DNA of 64,000 nt, taken from positions 434,001 through 498,000 of the forward strand of contig NZ_FNUJ01000003.1 in assembly GCF_900107925.1 (NCBI RefSeq), given 5' to 3'. The DNA comes from Amycolatopsis pretoriensis (lineage in GTDB: Bacteria > Actinomycetota > Actinomycetes > Mycobacteriales > Pseudonocardiaceae). Shown in pieces: positions 52,217 through 60,260 of the stretch. Numbering within the stretch: the stretch's first letter is position 1; every line of letters starts with the position of its first letter. The position numbers and the translations under genes were made by a program. The notes under the pieces were generated by a model. That model was not told where the DNA came from and did no database searches. It was given only the letters and a program-made list of their open reading frames with translations.

Positions 52217-53125
52217 TCAGCGGGTGTCCGAGAACCGAGCGATGATCTCCGCCAAGGCAGTGACCTGTGGTGATTCCGGTTCGATCATCCGGATTGCCTC
52301 GAGCAGGTCGGCCAGTCCGCCTTCAAAGCGCTGACACGTCCTGGCCAATGCGATCACGTGCAGGCGGTCTTCGGCGTGGTACGACACCACGTCGGCGATT
52401 TCCCGGCGGGGGAACAGCTCCAGCAACAAGCGACGGCTTTCGGTCTTGCGTACGCACGGCACCGCCAGCAATGCCTCCACCAGCACCGTGAACGCTGCGC
52501 CGGACGCCGGTGCCGGGCGGCTGTGCAGGGAGAAACCGTTGGTGGCCGCTCCCAACAGGCGCAACCACGCCTCTGTCTTAGTTTCCTTGACCTCCACCGG
52601 AATCCGGTGGTACGACCCCGCGTCCGCCGCCGGGTCCGCGCGGACCACGTCCTTGTAGAACGTGTCCGAAACGATCAACGCCATTGCCGCGCCTGATTCC
52701 TTCAGCGCCTTCTTCGCCGCCGGTTCCTCCAAGAGGCGGAACGCGAAGCTGTTCGCGTCGCTGATCGTTCCGTGGCTGCCCTGGTACACCTCGCCCGCGT
52801 GCAGCGCCACCCTCAGGCGGACGTTCGCCTCCTTCGCGTGGACCGCGTTGTAACGGCGCAGCTCCGCCAGCAGCCGCTCCGGCAGCTGGGCCACCAAGTC
52901 CGCCTTCGCCACCTCCGGGGGCAGCTGGATCATCGCGCCGTCGCCGGTGTTCTCCATGAACAGCACGTCCCAGGGGATGCCGACCTCGGCGAACGCCGTG
53001 CGCATCAGCTTCCAGAAACCCTCGTGGACGACCAGCCGGTGCGCCGTCGTGCGCATCGGGTCGTTGTAGCCGGCGATGTCCACCGCCATGATCGTCTTGT
53101 GGTGCGCGGCCGCATAGGAATGCAC
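52217..53125 (-). CDS. Nucleotidyl-cyclase-like protein fused to an EAD
   Basis: A protein of about 302 residues. The N-terminal domain (1-180) resembles a class III nucleotidyl cyclase: metal-site Asp in MAVDIAGYND and NTGDGAMIQL, then LRVALHAGEVYQGSHGTISDAN. The C-terminal domain (about 205-300) is an EAD (VLVEALLAVPC, LLLELFPRREIADVVSY, LHVIALARTC, IRMIEPESPQ) homologous to the EADs of both VMAPs. This is the classic effector-EAD design: homotypic EAD contact would recruit the effector. Cyclase activity is unproven. The GTG at 53125 has GGGGAGG 6 bases upstream; the frame extends to 53302 without support. It is paralogous to the cyclase domain at 25648-27204. Confidence 0.8.
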   Translation of the reverse strand: MHSYAAAHHKTIMAVDIAGYNDPMRTTAHRLVVHEGFWKLMRTAFAEVGIPWDVLFMENTGDGAMIQLPPEVAKADLVAQLPERLLAELRRYNAVHAKEANVRLRVALHAGEVYQGSHGTISDANSFAFRLLEEPAAKKALKESGAAMALIVSDTFYKDVVRADPAADAGSYHRIPVEVKETKTEAWLRLLGAATNGFSLHSRPAPASGAAFTVLVEALLAVPCVRKTESRRLLLELFPRREIADVVSYHAEDRLHVIALARTCQRFEGGLADLLEAIRMIEPESPQVTALAEIIARFSDTR

Positions 53126-53243
53126 GACCCACCTCCCCACGTCCGCCGCCCATTGTCCCAGACCTGTGCACCCTCGGCCATGTTCGCGCAGGGCGTTACC
53201 GCGAAACCGGTCCTCCTTGTCCTTGTTTCGTCCATAATTCGGC

Positions 53244-54449
53244 GTGCCCACGAGACGACTGCACCTGGTGACCGCGGACGAGGACCACCGCGTCTCCACC
53301 ATCGAACTCTTCTTCGACCTGGTCTTCGTCTACGCCATCACCCAGACCACCCAGCTCATGGCCGACCACCTGAGCCCGATGGGCGTCGGGCAGGGGCTCG
53401 TCATGCTCGCCGTCCTGTGGTGGTGCTGGTGCTCCTACGCCTGGCTCGGGACCACCATCCACGTCGACCACGGCGTCGCCCGGCTGGCCATGTTCGGGGC
53501 CATGGCCGTGATGTTCCTCGTGTCGCTGACCATTCCCGAAGCCTTCGTCGACCGGCCCGGCGGCTTGTTCGCGCCCGTGCTCTTCGTCGTCTGCTACGCG
53601 CTCGTGCGGCTGCTGCACCTCGTCGCCTACCTCGGCGCGGCTAAACACGATCCCGGGTTGCGCAAGGTCCTGCTGCGGATGTTCGTCGGGCTGCTGCCGT
53701 CCGTCGTGCTGCTCGCCGTCAGCACCGCGCTGAGCGGGCCGTGGCAGCTGGGGCTGTGGGTCGTCGCGCTGCTGGCCGACTACCTCAACGTCTACCTCGC
53801 CGGCCCCGACGGCTGGCGGCTGAACTCGCCCGCGCACTTCGCCGAGCGGTTCGGGCTCATCGTGATCATCGCGCTCGGCGAGTCGATCGTCGCGATCGGC
53901 ATCGGGATCGGGCCGCTGCCGATGTCGTGGCTGGTTACCGGGGCGGCCGTCTGCGGGCTCGCGCTGGCCGCCGGGATGTGGTGGACCTACTTCGACGTCG
54001 TCGCGCGCGTCTCCGAGCACCGGCTGACCCGGGCCACCGGCACCGAACGCACGAAGCTCGCGACCGACACCTACACCTTCCTGCACCTGCCGCTGATCGC
54101 CGGCATCGTGCTCGTCGCACTCGGGTTGAAGAAGGCGTTCGTCTACATCGCCGACACCGAGCACCACACGCCGGGCGAGGCACTGCACGGCGTCCCGATC
54201 TGGGCGTTGACCGGCGGGCTCGCGGTGTACCTGGTCGCGCTGAGCGCCCTGCGCAAGCGCAACCTCGGCAGCTGGAACGTCCAGCGGCTGGTCGTCGGCG
54301 TGCTGCTGGTCGCGGCGACGCCGCTGCTGGAGCACGTGCCCGCCGCGGCGCTGCTGCTGGTCGCCGCCGCGGTCGTGCTCGGGCTCATCACTTTCGAACG
54401 ACTCCGGTTCGCGGACTGGCGCAGAAAGGTGCACACCGCGCACTCGTAA
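53244..54449 (+). CDS. Low temperature requirement protein A-like membrane protein
   Basis: A 401-residue integral membrane protein of the LtrA family with 10-12 hydrophobic helices. The family hallmark VSTIELFFDLVFVYAITQTTQ is near the N-terminus and RFGLIVIIALGESIVAIGIG in the middle. LtrA is named from a Listeria cold-growth phenotype; the biochemical function is not established. The start is GTG 53244. It is divergent from the cyclase-EAD gene across 118 bp and probably unrelated to the conflict cassettes, marking their right border. Confidence 0.85.
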   Translation: MPTRRLHLVTADEDHRVSTIELFFDLVFVYAITQTTQLMADHLSPMGVGQGLVMLAVLWWCWCSYAWLGTTIHVDHGVARLAMFGAMAVMFLVSLTIPEAFVDRPGGLFAPVLFVVCYALVRLLHLVAYLGAAKHDPGLRKVLLRMFVGLLPSVVLLAVSTALSGPWQLGLWVVALLADYLNVYLAGPDGWRLNSPAHFAERFGLIVIIALGESIVAIGIGIGPLPMSWLVTGAAVCGLALAAGMWWTYFDVVARVSEHRLTRATGTERTKLATDTYTFLHLPLIAGIVLVALGLKKAFVYIADTEHHTPGEALHGVPIWALTGGLAVYLVALSALRKRNLGSWNVQRLVVGVLLVAATPLLEHVPAAALLLVAAAVVLGLITFERLRFADWRRKVHTAHS

Positions 54450-54483
54450 GTGAGCCCACACTGGCGCGATCCCGGCCCACCGG

Positions 54484-54507
54484 TTAACCTACTGGCGAGT
54501 AGGTAAC
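54484..54507. promoter_or_regulatory. TetR-type operator before the acyl-CoA dehydrogenase pair
   Basis: CCTACT-GGCG-AGTAGG (54488-54503) is a perfect dyad extended by imperfect GTTA/TAAC arms, ending 18 bp before the ATG. Its core TACTGGCGAGTA fits the same consensus as the site upstream of fadA (TACCGACCGGTA), suggesting one fatty-acid regulator for both. Confidence 0.65.
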
Positions 54508-54521
54508 GGATGGAGGGCCAC

Positions 54522-55844
54522 ATGGCTGCGCCAAGGAAACGGGACGCGATGGGCTGGGGCCTTTCCGCGCTGACCCGGCTGGCCGGGAGCAAGGTCGTCG
54601 ATCGGGCCGGGCTGCGCAAGCCCATCGAAGGCCTGGTCACGGCGGGAACGCGCAACGGCTTCCGCGTCGCCGGCGCGGCGACCCGGTCGTTCAAGTCGGT
54701 GCGGAAGCTGGGCAAGCCCGCCCGGCTCGCGCCGTCCGCCGACACGGGGCTGTTCGACCTCACCCCGAGCGAAGACCAGCAGCTCATCGTCGAGACGGTC
54801 ACCGAGTTCGCCGCCGAGCAGCTGCGCCCGGCCGCCGCGGACGCCGACGCCAAGCTCGAGGCGCCCGAAGGACTGCTGGCCCGGGCCGCCGAGCTGGGCA
54901 TCAGCCTGGTCGGCATCCCCGAGGAGCTCGGCGGCGTCGGCACCGAACGCTCGGTCGTCACCAACGCGCTCGTCGCGGAAGCGCTTGCCCACGGCGACCT
55001 CGGCCTGGCCGTGGCCGTGCTCGCGCCGTCCGCGGTCAGCACCGCGCTCGTCAGCTGGGGCGACGAGCAGCAGCAGGCCGACTACCTGCCCGCGTTCGTC
55101 GGCGAGAACGTACCCGCCGCGGCGCTGGCGCTGCAGGAGCAGAAGGCGCTCTACGACCCGTTCAAGCCCGCGACGAAGGCGCGTCGCACCCCGAAGGGCT
55201 ACCAGCTCGACGGCGTGAAGTCGCTGGTCCCGCGCGCGGCGCAGGCCGAGCTGTTCATCGTGTCGGCCGACCTCGAAGGCCGCGGGCCGGCGCTGTTCCT
55301 CGTCGAGTCGTCGACGGCCGGCGTGACCATCGAGGCCGAGCCGGCCATGGGCCTGCGCGGCGCCGCGACCGGCAAGCTGCACCTCGAGAACGTCGCGCTT
55401 CCCGCGGGCGCACTGCTCGGCGGCGGCAAGCTCGACGTCTTCACCGACCTCGTCCGCCTTTCGCGACTGGGCTGGGCGGCGCTGGCCGCCGGCACCGCGA
55501 AGGCCGTCCTCGACTACGTCGTCCCCTACGTCAACGAGCGCGTGGCGTTCGGCGAGCCGATCAGCCACCGGCAGGCCGTGGCGTTCTCCGTCGCGGACAT
55601 CGCGATCGAGCTGGAGGGCCTGCGCCTGGTGACGCTGCGCGCGGCGGCGCGGGCCGAGCAGGGCAAGCCCTACGCGCGGGAGGTCGCGCTGGCCCGGAAG
55701 CTCGCGGTGGACAAGGGCATGCAGATCGGCAGCGCGGGCGTGCAGCTGCTCGGCGGGCACGGCTTCGTCAAGGAGCACCCGGTCGAGCGCTGGTACCGCG
55801 ACCTGCGCGCCATCGGCGTCATGGAAGGCGCTGTCCTTCTCTAA
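54522..55844 (+). CDS. Acyl-CoA dehydrogenase (FadE-like), first of a pair
   Basis: A 440-residue flavoenzyme oxidising acyl-CoA to trans-2-enoyl-CoA. About 75 extra N-terminal residues precede the usual DLTPSEDQQLIVETVTEF start of the N-domain. LVGIPEELGGVG, AMGLRGAATGKL and the C-terminal QLLGGHGFVKEHPVERWYRDLRAIGVMEGA follow, with the catalytic Glu region present. I chose the ATG at 54522 (GGAGGG 4 bases upstream); ATG 54510 is an alternative. The next gene, another acyl-CoA dehydrogenase, starts 20 bp later, so they may form a heteromeric enzyme. Substrate length is unknown. Confidence 0.9.
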   Translation: MAAPRKRDAMGWGLSALTRLAGSKVVDRAGLRKPIEGLVTAGTRNGFRVAGAATRSFKSVRKLGKPARLAPSADTGLFDLTPSEDQQLIVETVTEFAAEQLRPAAADADAKLEAPEGLLARAAELGISLVGIPEELGGVGTERSVVTNALVAEALAHGDLGLAVAVLAPSAVSTALVSWGDEQQQADYLPAFVGENVPAAALALQEQKALYDPFKPATKARRTPKGYQLDGVKSLVPRAAQAELFIVSADLEGRGPALFLVESSTAGVTIEAEPAMGLRGAATGKLHLENVALPAGALLGGGKLDVFTDLVRLSRLGWAALAAGTAKAVLDYVVPYVNERVAFGEPISHRQAVAFSVADIAIELEGLRLVTLRAAARAEQGKPYAREVALARKLAVDKGMQIGSAGVQLLGGHGFVKEHPVERWYRDLRAIGVMEGAVLL

Positions 55845-55864
55845 GCTTCGGAAAGGCGTTAACG

Positions 55865-57070
55865 ATGATCAACTTGGAAGCTCCCAAGAAGGCCGGCGCC
55901 CTGATCAACCAGGCGTACCAGGCCGCGGCCGAGGTGTTCCGGCCGATCTCGCGCAAGTACGACCGCGCGGAGCACACGTACCCCAGCGAGCTGGACATGT
56001 TCGCGGCGCTGCTGGACGGCCTCAACTCCTCCGGCGAAGGCGGCGCGGGCGCGGCGGGCGTCCGACGCTCCGGCTCCGATGAGAAAGCCAAGGGAAATCG
56101 CAACGGCGCCAACCTGAACGTCGTCCTCGGCACGATCGAGATGTGCTGGGGTGACGTCGGGCTGCTGCTGTCGATGCCGCGCCAGGGCCTCGGCAACGCG
56201 GCGATCGGCTCGGTCGCGACGGACGAGCAGCTGGAGCGTTTCTCCGGCATGTGGGCGGCGATGGCGATCACCGAGCCGGCGTTCGGTTCGGACTCGGCGG
56301 CGGTCAGCACGACGGCCCGTCTCGACGGCGACCACTACGTGCTGAACGGCGAGAAGATCTTCGTGACGTCGGGCGAGCGCGCGGACGCGGTGGTCGTGTG
56401 GGCGACCCTCGATAAGAGTAAGGGCCGCGCGGCGATCAAGTCGTTCGTGGTGGAGAAGGGCACGCCGGGCTTCGAGGTGGTGCGCACCGAGCACAAGCTC
56501 GGCATCCGCGCTTCGGACACGGCGGTGCTGCGCTTCGAGAACTGCCGCGTACCGGCCGAGAACCTCCTGGGCACCCCGGAAATCGACACGGCCAAGGGGT
56601 TCGCGGGCGTCATGCAGACGTTCGACAACACGCGCCCGCTGGTGGCGGCGATGGCGATCGGCGTCGCGCGTGCGTCGTTGGACGAAACGCGCCGCATTTT
56701 GACCGAAGCCGGCGTTGCGATCGACTACGACCGGCCGGCGAACTCGCAGCACGCGGCCGCGGCGGAGTTCCTGCGCCTGGAAGCGGACTACGAGTCGGCG
56801 TACCTGCTGACGCTGGAATCCGCGTGGATGGCGGACAACCGCAAGCCGAACTCGCTGCAGGCGTCGATGGCGAAGGCCAAGGCGGGGCGCTCGGTGGTGG
56901 AGATCGCGCTGAAGTGCGTCGAGCTGACCGGGGCTTACGGTGAGGAGTCTTTGCTCGAAAAGTGGGCTCGGGACGCCAAGATTCTGGACATCTTCGAGGG
57001 AACGCAGCAGATTCAGCAGTTGATCGTCGCCCGGCGCATCCTCGGGAAGTCCTCCGCCGAATTGAAGTGA
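55865..57070 (+). CDS. Acyl-CoA dehydrogenase (FadE-like), second of a pair
   Basis: A 401-residue acyl-CoA dehydrogenase. ITEPAFGSDSAAVSTTAR is the FAD-binding N-domain signature, KLGIRASDTAVLRFENCRVPAENLLG the middle domain, and ARDAKILDIFEGTQQIQQLIVARRILG carries the catalytic Glu at the C-terminus. A poorly conserved insertion around residues 55-80 (SSGEGGAGAAGV) is unusual. The ATG at 55865 has GGAAAGG upstream. It is co-transcribed with the preceding paralogue; actinomycete FadE pairs of this kind often act as alpha2beta2 complexes on sterol or fatty acid intermediates, which is inference here. Confidence 0.92.
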   Translation: MINLEAPKKAGALINQAYQAAAEVFRPISRKYDRAEHTYPSELDMFAALLDGLNSSGEGGAGAAGVRRSGSDEKAKGNRNGANLNVVLGTIEMCWGDVGLLLSMPRQGLGNAAIGSVATDEQLERFSGMWAAMAITEPAFGSDSAAVSTTARLDGDHYVLNGEKIFVTSGERADAVVVWATLDKSKGRAAIKSFVVEKGTPGFEVVRTEHKLGIRASDTAVLRFENCRVPAENLLGTPEIDTAKGFAGVMQTFDNTRPLVAAMAIGVARASLDETRRILTEAGVAIDYDRPANSQHAAAAEFLRLEADYESAYLLTLESAWMADNRKPNSLQASMAKAKAGRSVVEIALKCVELTGAYGEESLLEKWARDAKILDIFEGTQQIQQLIVARRILGKSSAELK

Positions 57071-57078
57071 GTCACGCG

Positions 57079-57118
57079 CGATCGGCCTCCGGTACCCTCG
57101 GGGCAGGGAGGCCGATCG
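57079..57118 (+). promoter_or_regulatory. 12-bp stem burying the next gene's ribosome binding site
   Basis: CGATCGGCCTCC (57079-57090) pairs perfectly with GGAGGCCGATCG (57107-57118). The 3' arm contains the GGGAGG-type Shine-Dalgarno and the first base of the GTG start codon of the downstream small gene. In mRNA this would block initiation unless melted or prevented from forming, and it may also limit read-through from the dehydrogenase operon. There is no T-tract. Confidence 0.7.
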
Positions 57119-57321
57119 TGACCGACTTCATCGTTCACCAGCCCGATGACTCCACGCCCGTCAAAACCCCCGCGGAATGGGACGCCGAAGGCTGGGACGC
57201 CGATCGGCAACGCCCGAAGGATCTCGGCGAAGCCCGGTCCGCTCTCGACGCCCGGATCGCGGATCCGCACGCTCCCGACACCGAGGCGGAGTCCGGGGCC
57301 TACGACGGCCTGGAGGGCTGA
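57118..57321 (+). CDS. Small acidic hypothetical protein
   Basis: A 67-residue, strongly acidic protein (TPAEWDAEGWDADRQRP, ARSALDARIADPHAPDTEAES) with no Cys, no hydrophobic segment and no recognised domain. It is probably disordered or a short helical hairpin. Its GTG at 57118 follows GGGAGG, which lies in the 12-bp stem described above. The stop TGA is 5 bases before the amidase_2 start, so the two are an operon, and it could be a regulator or partner of that enzyme. The function is unknown. Confidence 0.65.
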   Translation: MTDFIVHQPDDSTPVKTPAEWDAEGWDADRQRPKDLGEARSALDARIADPHAPDTEAESGAYDGLEG

Positions 57322-57326
57322 TCGCC

Positions 57327-58193
57327 GTGTACGTTCCCTGGCTCGTCGACGCCGCTCGCAGCACTGGTTACCCCGTGGTCGAGGTTCCCGGCTGGCAGAC
57401 CCGCGGCCACGGTGGCATGCGCGTCGTCGAAGGGGTGGTCGGGCACCACACCGCCACCTCCGACTCCGCGCCGGGGGACTATCCCTCGCTCGACATCGTC
57501 ACCAACGGCCGGGCCGATCTCGCCGGGCCGCTGTGCAACCTCGGGCTCGGGCGCAGCGGCACCGTTTACGTCGTCGCCGCCGGGTGCGCGTACCACGCCG
57601 GTGCCTCGCGGTGGCTCGGCTTCCTCGACGTCAACGACGAATTCCTCGGTATCGAAGCCGAATCAGCCGGCGCCGGTGGCTGGACGGACGCCCAGCGGGA
57701 TGCCTATCCCCGGCTCGTCGCCGCGCTGCTGCGGTACATGTCACGCGGTCTCGACCGCTACGCCGGGCACAAGGACGTTTGCCTGCCCGTCGGCCGGAAG
57801 ATCGATCCCGTCGGGATCGACACCGACTGGCTGCGCGAACGCGCCGCCAATCCGACCGTGACCGTGCCGCAAAGCGTCGAAATCCTCGAACGCATCACCG
57901 TCACACCGCCGGACGGCGGCGAGCACACCGTGCGCGTCTTCCTGTCCGGCAGCCCGGGCTCGGCGATCGTCGTGCGGCCCCGGCTGGGCGGGGACGGCTC
58001 CTCGAAACCGATGTGGGTGGGCGGCATCCTCGCCTGGGGCTCCGACCACGCGGGCGTCGGCCACAACCCCGCGCAGCAACCGGGTTACGACGCACGCCTG
58101 ACGTCGCACCGGCGGTACGACGTGCCCGGCGCGGTGTGGGCGGACGTCCGCTACAGCGCGGCCGAACCGTTCGAGATCGACCTAGTCGGCTGA
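57327..58193 (+). CDS. N-acetylmuramoyl-L-alanine amidase-like (amidase_2/PGRP) protein
   Basis: A 288-residue protein with an amidase_2/PGRP-type zinc domain in the first 170 residues. GVVGHHTATSD supplies a zinc His, YHAGASRW the central segment and GHKDVCLPVGRKIDP the last ligand region (Cys in the third ligand position). It should cleave the MurNAc-L-Ala bond of peptidoglycan. The rest (175-288) is a beta-rich region with RVFLSGSPGSAIVV and may bind the wall. No signal peptide is visible, so export or a phage-like role is unclear. The GTG at 57327 has GGAGGG upstream; it overlaps the convergent phaC-like gene by 12 bp. Confidence 0.82.
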   Translation: MYVPWLVDAARSTGYPVVEVPGWQTRGHGGMRVVEGVVGHHTATSDSAPGDYPSLDIVTNGRADLAGPLCNLGLGRSGTVYVVAAGCAYHAGASRWLGFLDVNDEFLGIEAESAGAGGWTDAQRDAYPRLVAALLRYMSRGLDRYAGHKDVCLPVGRKIDPVGIDTDWLRERAANPTVTVPQSVEILERITVTPPDGGEHTVRVFLSGSPGSAIVVRPRLGGDGSSKPMWVGGILAWGSDHAGVGHNPAQQPGYDARLTSHRRYDVPGAVWADVRYSAAEPFEIDLVG

Positions 58194-59243
58194 GACCTGA
58201 TCGTCGAGGAACTCGTCGAGGTAGCGCCACGTCGTCCCGCGGGCCTTGCGGCCGGTCAGGACACCCAGGTGGCCGCCCGGTGCCGTCTTGAACCGGACCT
58301 CCGGCGCCTTGTCCAGCAGCTCGACCACCCGCTCGACCGACGGCCGCGGCGCGATCGTGTCGTTCTCGCCCGCCACCACCAGCGTCGGGACGCGCACCGA
58401 CGACAGCGAAATGATCCGGCCGTTCAGGTCGACCTTGCCCTCCGCCAGGTCGTTCGTGCGGAACAACCGGTGGTACAGCTGGCCGAACGTCCGCCCGGGG
58501 TAGGCGTACATGTTGCTCATGAAGTGGTCGACGGCTTCGATCTGCGCCAGGTAGTCCCGGTCGTCCAGGTGCGAAAGGATCGCGATCGGTTTCGTGATTT
58601 CCTTGCTGATACCCGTCGCGCGGAACACGCGACTGACCAAATAGGACGGTGCGCCGCCGAACGCGCGGTAGATCGGCGTCAGCAGGTGGCCGTTCGTCAG
58701 GTCCACCAGCGGCCGGAACGGCGCCACGATCGGGATCGCCGTGAAGTCCACCGGCGAGCCGATCGCCGTGATCGACGCGATCGGGAGGTCCGGCTGGTCG
58801 GCGTTCACCAGCAGCGAGAAGATCCCGCCCAGCGACCACGACACCAGGTGCACGGCCTGGCCGCCGTTGTCGGCGCTCACCTTGCGGATCGCGCGCGGCA
58901 GCACCTCGTCGATCCAGTGCTCGATGCCCAGGCGCCGGTCCGAGAACGCCACCATGCCGTAGTCGACGAGGTAGGCGTTGCGGCCGCCCTCGACCAGGTG
59001 CTCGATCAGGCTGCAGCCGCGGCGCAGGTCGAAGCAGATCGCCGGCGCGGCCAGCGGCGGCACCAGCAGGATCGGCGGCCCGGACACCGGGCGGCTGCTG
59101 TGCGTCATCCGGTACACCGAGCGGTTGGGGCCCTGGTCGATCAGCACCCGCGGCATCGGGCGCAGGTCGGCGACACCGCCGTGCAGCACCTTGCCGACCA
59201 CGTTCGACGCCGCCGCGGCCAGTCGTGCGGGCGGTGAAACCAT
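58182..59243 (-). CDS. PhaC-like alpha/beta hydrolase
   Basis: A 353-residue alpha/beta hydrolase similar to class III-type PHA synthase PhaC. ILLVPPLAAPAICFDLRRG is followed by the lipase-box-like HLVSWSLGGIFSLL. That box has Ser where PHA synthases carry Cys, so it may be a hydrolase or lipid acyltransferase rather than a polymer synthase. VAGENDTIAP holds the Asp and the C-terminal APGGHLGVLTGRKARGTTW the His. The start ATG 59243 has AGGAGG 8 bases upstream. The next same-strand gene upstream is an SDR reductase, fitting acyl or polyester metabolism; the substrate is unknown. Confidence 0.78.
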   Translation of the reverse strand: MVSPPARLAAAASNVVGKVLHGGVADLRPMPRVLIDQGPNRSVYRMTHSSRPVSGPPILLVPPLAAPAICFDLRRGCSLIEHLVEGGRNAYLVDYGMVAFSDRRLGIEHWIDEVLPRAIRKVSADNGGQAVHLVSWSLGGIFSLLVNADQPDLPIASITAIGSPVDFTAIPIVAPFRPLVDLTNGHLLTPIYRAFGGAPSYLVSRVFRATGISKEITKPIAILSHLDDRDYLAQIEAVDHFMSNMYAYPGRTFGQLYHRLFRTNDLAEGKVDLNGRIISLSSVRVPTLVVAGENDTIAPRPSVERVVELLDKAPEVRFKTAPGGHLGVLTGRKARGTTWRYLDEFLDDQVSAD

Positions 59244-59355
59244 TTCGAAAGCCTCCTGCGACGTCCCCCGGGCACTTCCGGTCAATCTTGCCCGGTCAGG
59301 CCGGTGGACTCAACACCTCCCACGTCCAAATCGGACAGTCGCTAGGCCGTCCGAG

Positions 59356-60201
59356 CTACTCCTGGGACGCTCCGGGCGCGCTTTCCGCCGCACGCGCCTC
59401 GTACTCCGCGCGGGCCGGGGAATGGGCCGCTGAAGCCAAAAGCTGGTCCGCCTTGAGAGCACGCGCCAGCGCTTCACCGGCCCGGCGCGGGAGCAGCCGG
59501 GTGAGCTTCCCCATAGTTCCCACGGACCGGGGCACGAAGACCTCGAAACGAGGCTTGCGCAGCGTGGATACGATGGCGTCGGCCACATCTTCCGGCCGCG
59601 AGGACTTGAACAGCTTCGCCTCGCCGAGGCCGCTCGCGAGCTCCGTCCGCACGATCGCCGGCATCACGCACGAAACGTGCACGCCCGATCCGTGCAGCTC
59701 CAGGTGCACCGCTTCGGACAACCCGACGACCGCGTGCTTGGTCGCGCAGTACGTCGCCGCGCCCGGAAATCCCGCTTTGCCCGCGAAGGAAGCGACGTTG
59801 ACGATGTGTCCGGACCGTCGCGGCCGCATCCGCTTCATCGCCTCGCGCGTCCCGTGGATGACGGCGTGCAGGTTGATCTCCAGCTGACGCCGGGTCGTGG
59901 CGTCGCTTTCCTCTTCGAGGAGGGCGAGCGGCATGATCCCGGCGTTGTTGATCAGGACGTCGATGCGGCCGTGGCGGCGCTCGACCTCGTCGAGGAACTC
60001 CGTGAAGCCGGCGATGTCGGTGACGTCCAGCGGGAGCGCCTCGGCGTCCAGCTCAACCGCGGTTTTCTCGGCCCGGACCTGGTCGAGGTCGCCGATCACC
60101 ACCTTCGCGCCCAGCCGGGACAGCGCCGACGCGGTCGCCGCGCCGATCCCCTGCCCGCCGCCGGTGATGACGACGACCTTGCCCGCGAGCTCCTCGGCCA
60201 T
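59356..60201 (-). CDS. Short-chain dehydrogenase/reductase
   Basis: A 281-residue classical SDR. The cofactor motif TGGGQGIGAA is at residues 14-23, NNAG at about 90, and the catalytic Ser (NVASFAGKAG) and Tyr-x-x-x-Lys (YCATKHAV) are in place. DLDQ after the second strand suggests NAD(H) preference. The ATG at 60201 has AAGGAG upstream. It lies about 110 bp upstream of the phaC-like hydrolase on the same strand and may share its pathway. The substrate is unknown. Confidence 0.9.
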   Translation of the reverse strand: MAEELAGKVVVITGGGQGIGAATASALSRLGAKVVIGDLDQVRAEKTAVELDAEALPLDVTDIAGFTEFLDEVERRHGRIDVLINNAGIMPLALLEEESDATTRRQLEINLHAVIHGTREAMKRMRPRRSGHIVNVASFAGKAGFPGAATYCATKHAVVGLSEAVHLELHGSGVHVSCVMPAIVRTELASGLGEAKLFKSSRPEDVADAIVSTLRKPRFEVFVPRSVGTMGKLTRLLPRRAGEALARALKADQLLASAAHSPARAEYEARAAESAPGASQE

Positions 60202-60260
60202 GGCGACTCCTTCGTCTGTTGGCACAGCGTCAACAGTGTCACCCCTGGCCCGCGATCGCG

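Noticed and set aside
35512..53125. Radical SAM FxsB or FxsC genes expected in an FxSxx locus
   Set aside because: No CxxxCxxC radical SAM motif or additional gene space is present between these genes.
57327..58193. Prophage endolysin
   Set aside because: No other phage genes, holin or integrase nearby.
58182..59243. Naming the hydrolase PhaC
   Set aside because: The nucleophile box reads SWSLGG with Ser, whereas PHA synthases use Cys, and no phasin or phaA/B genes are adjacent.
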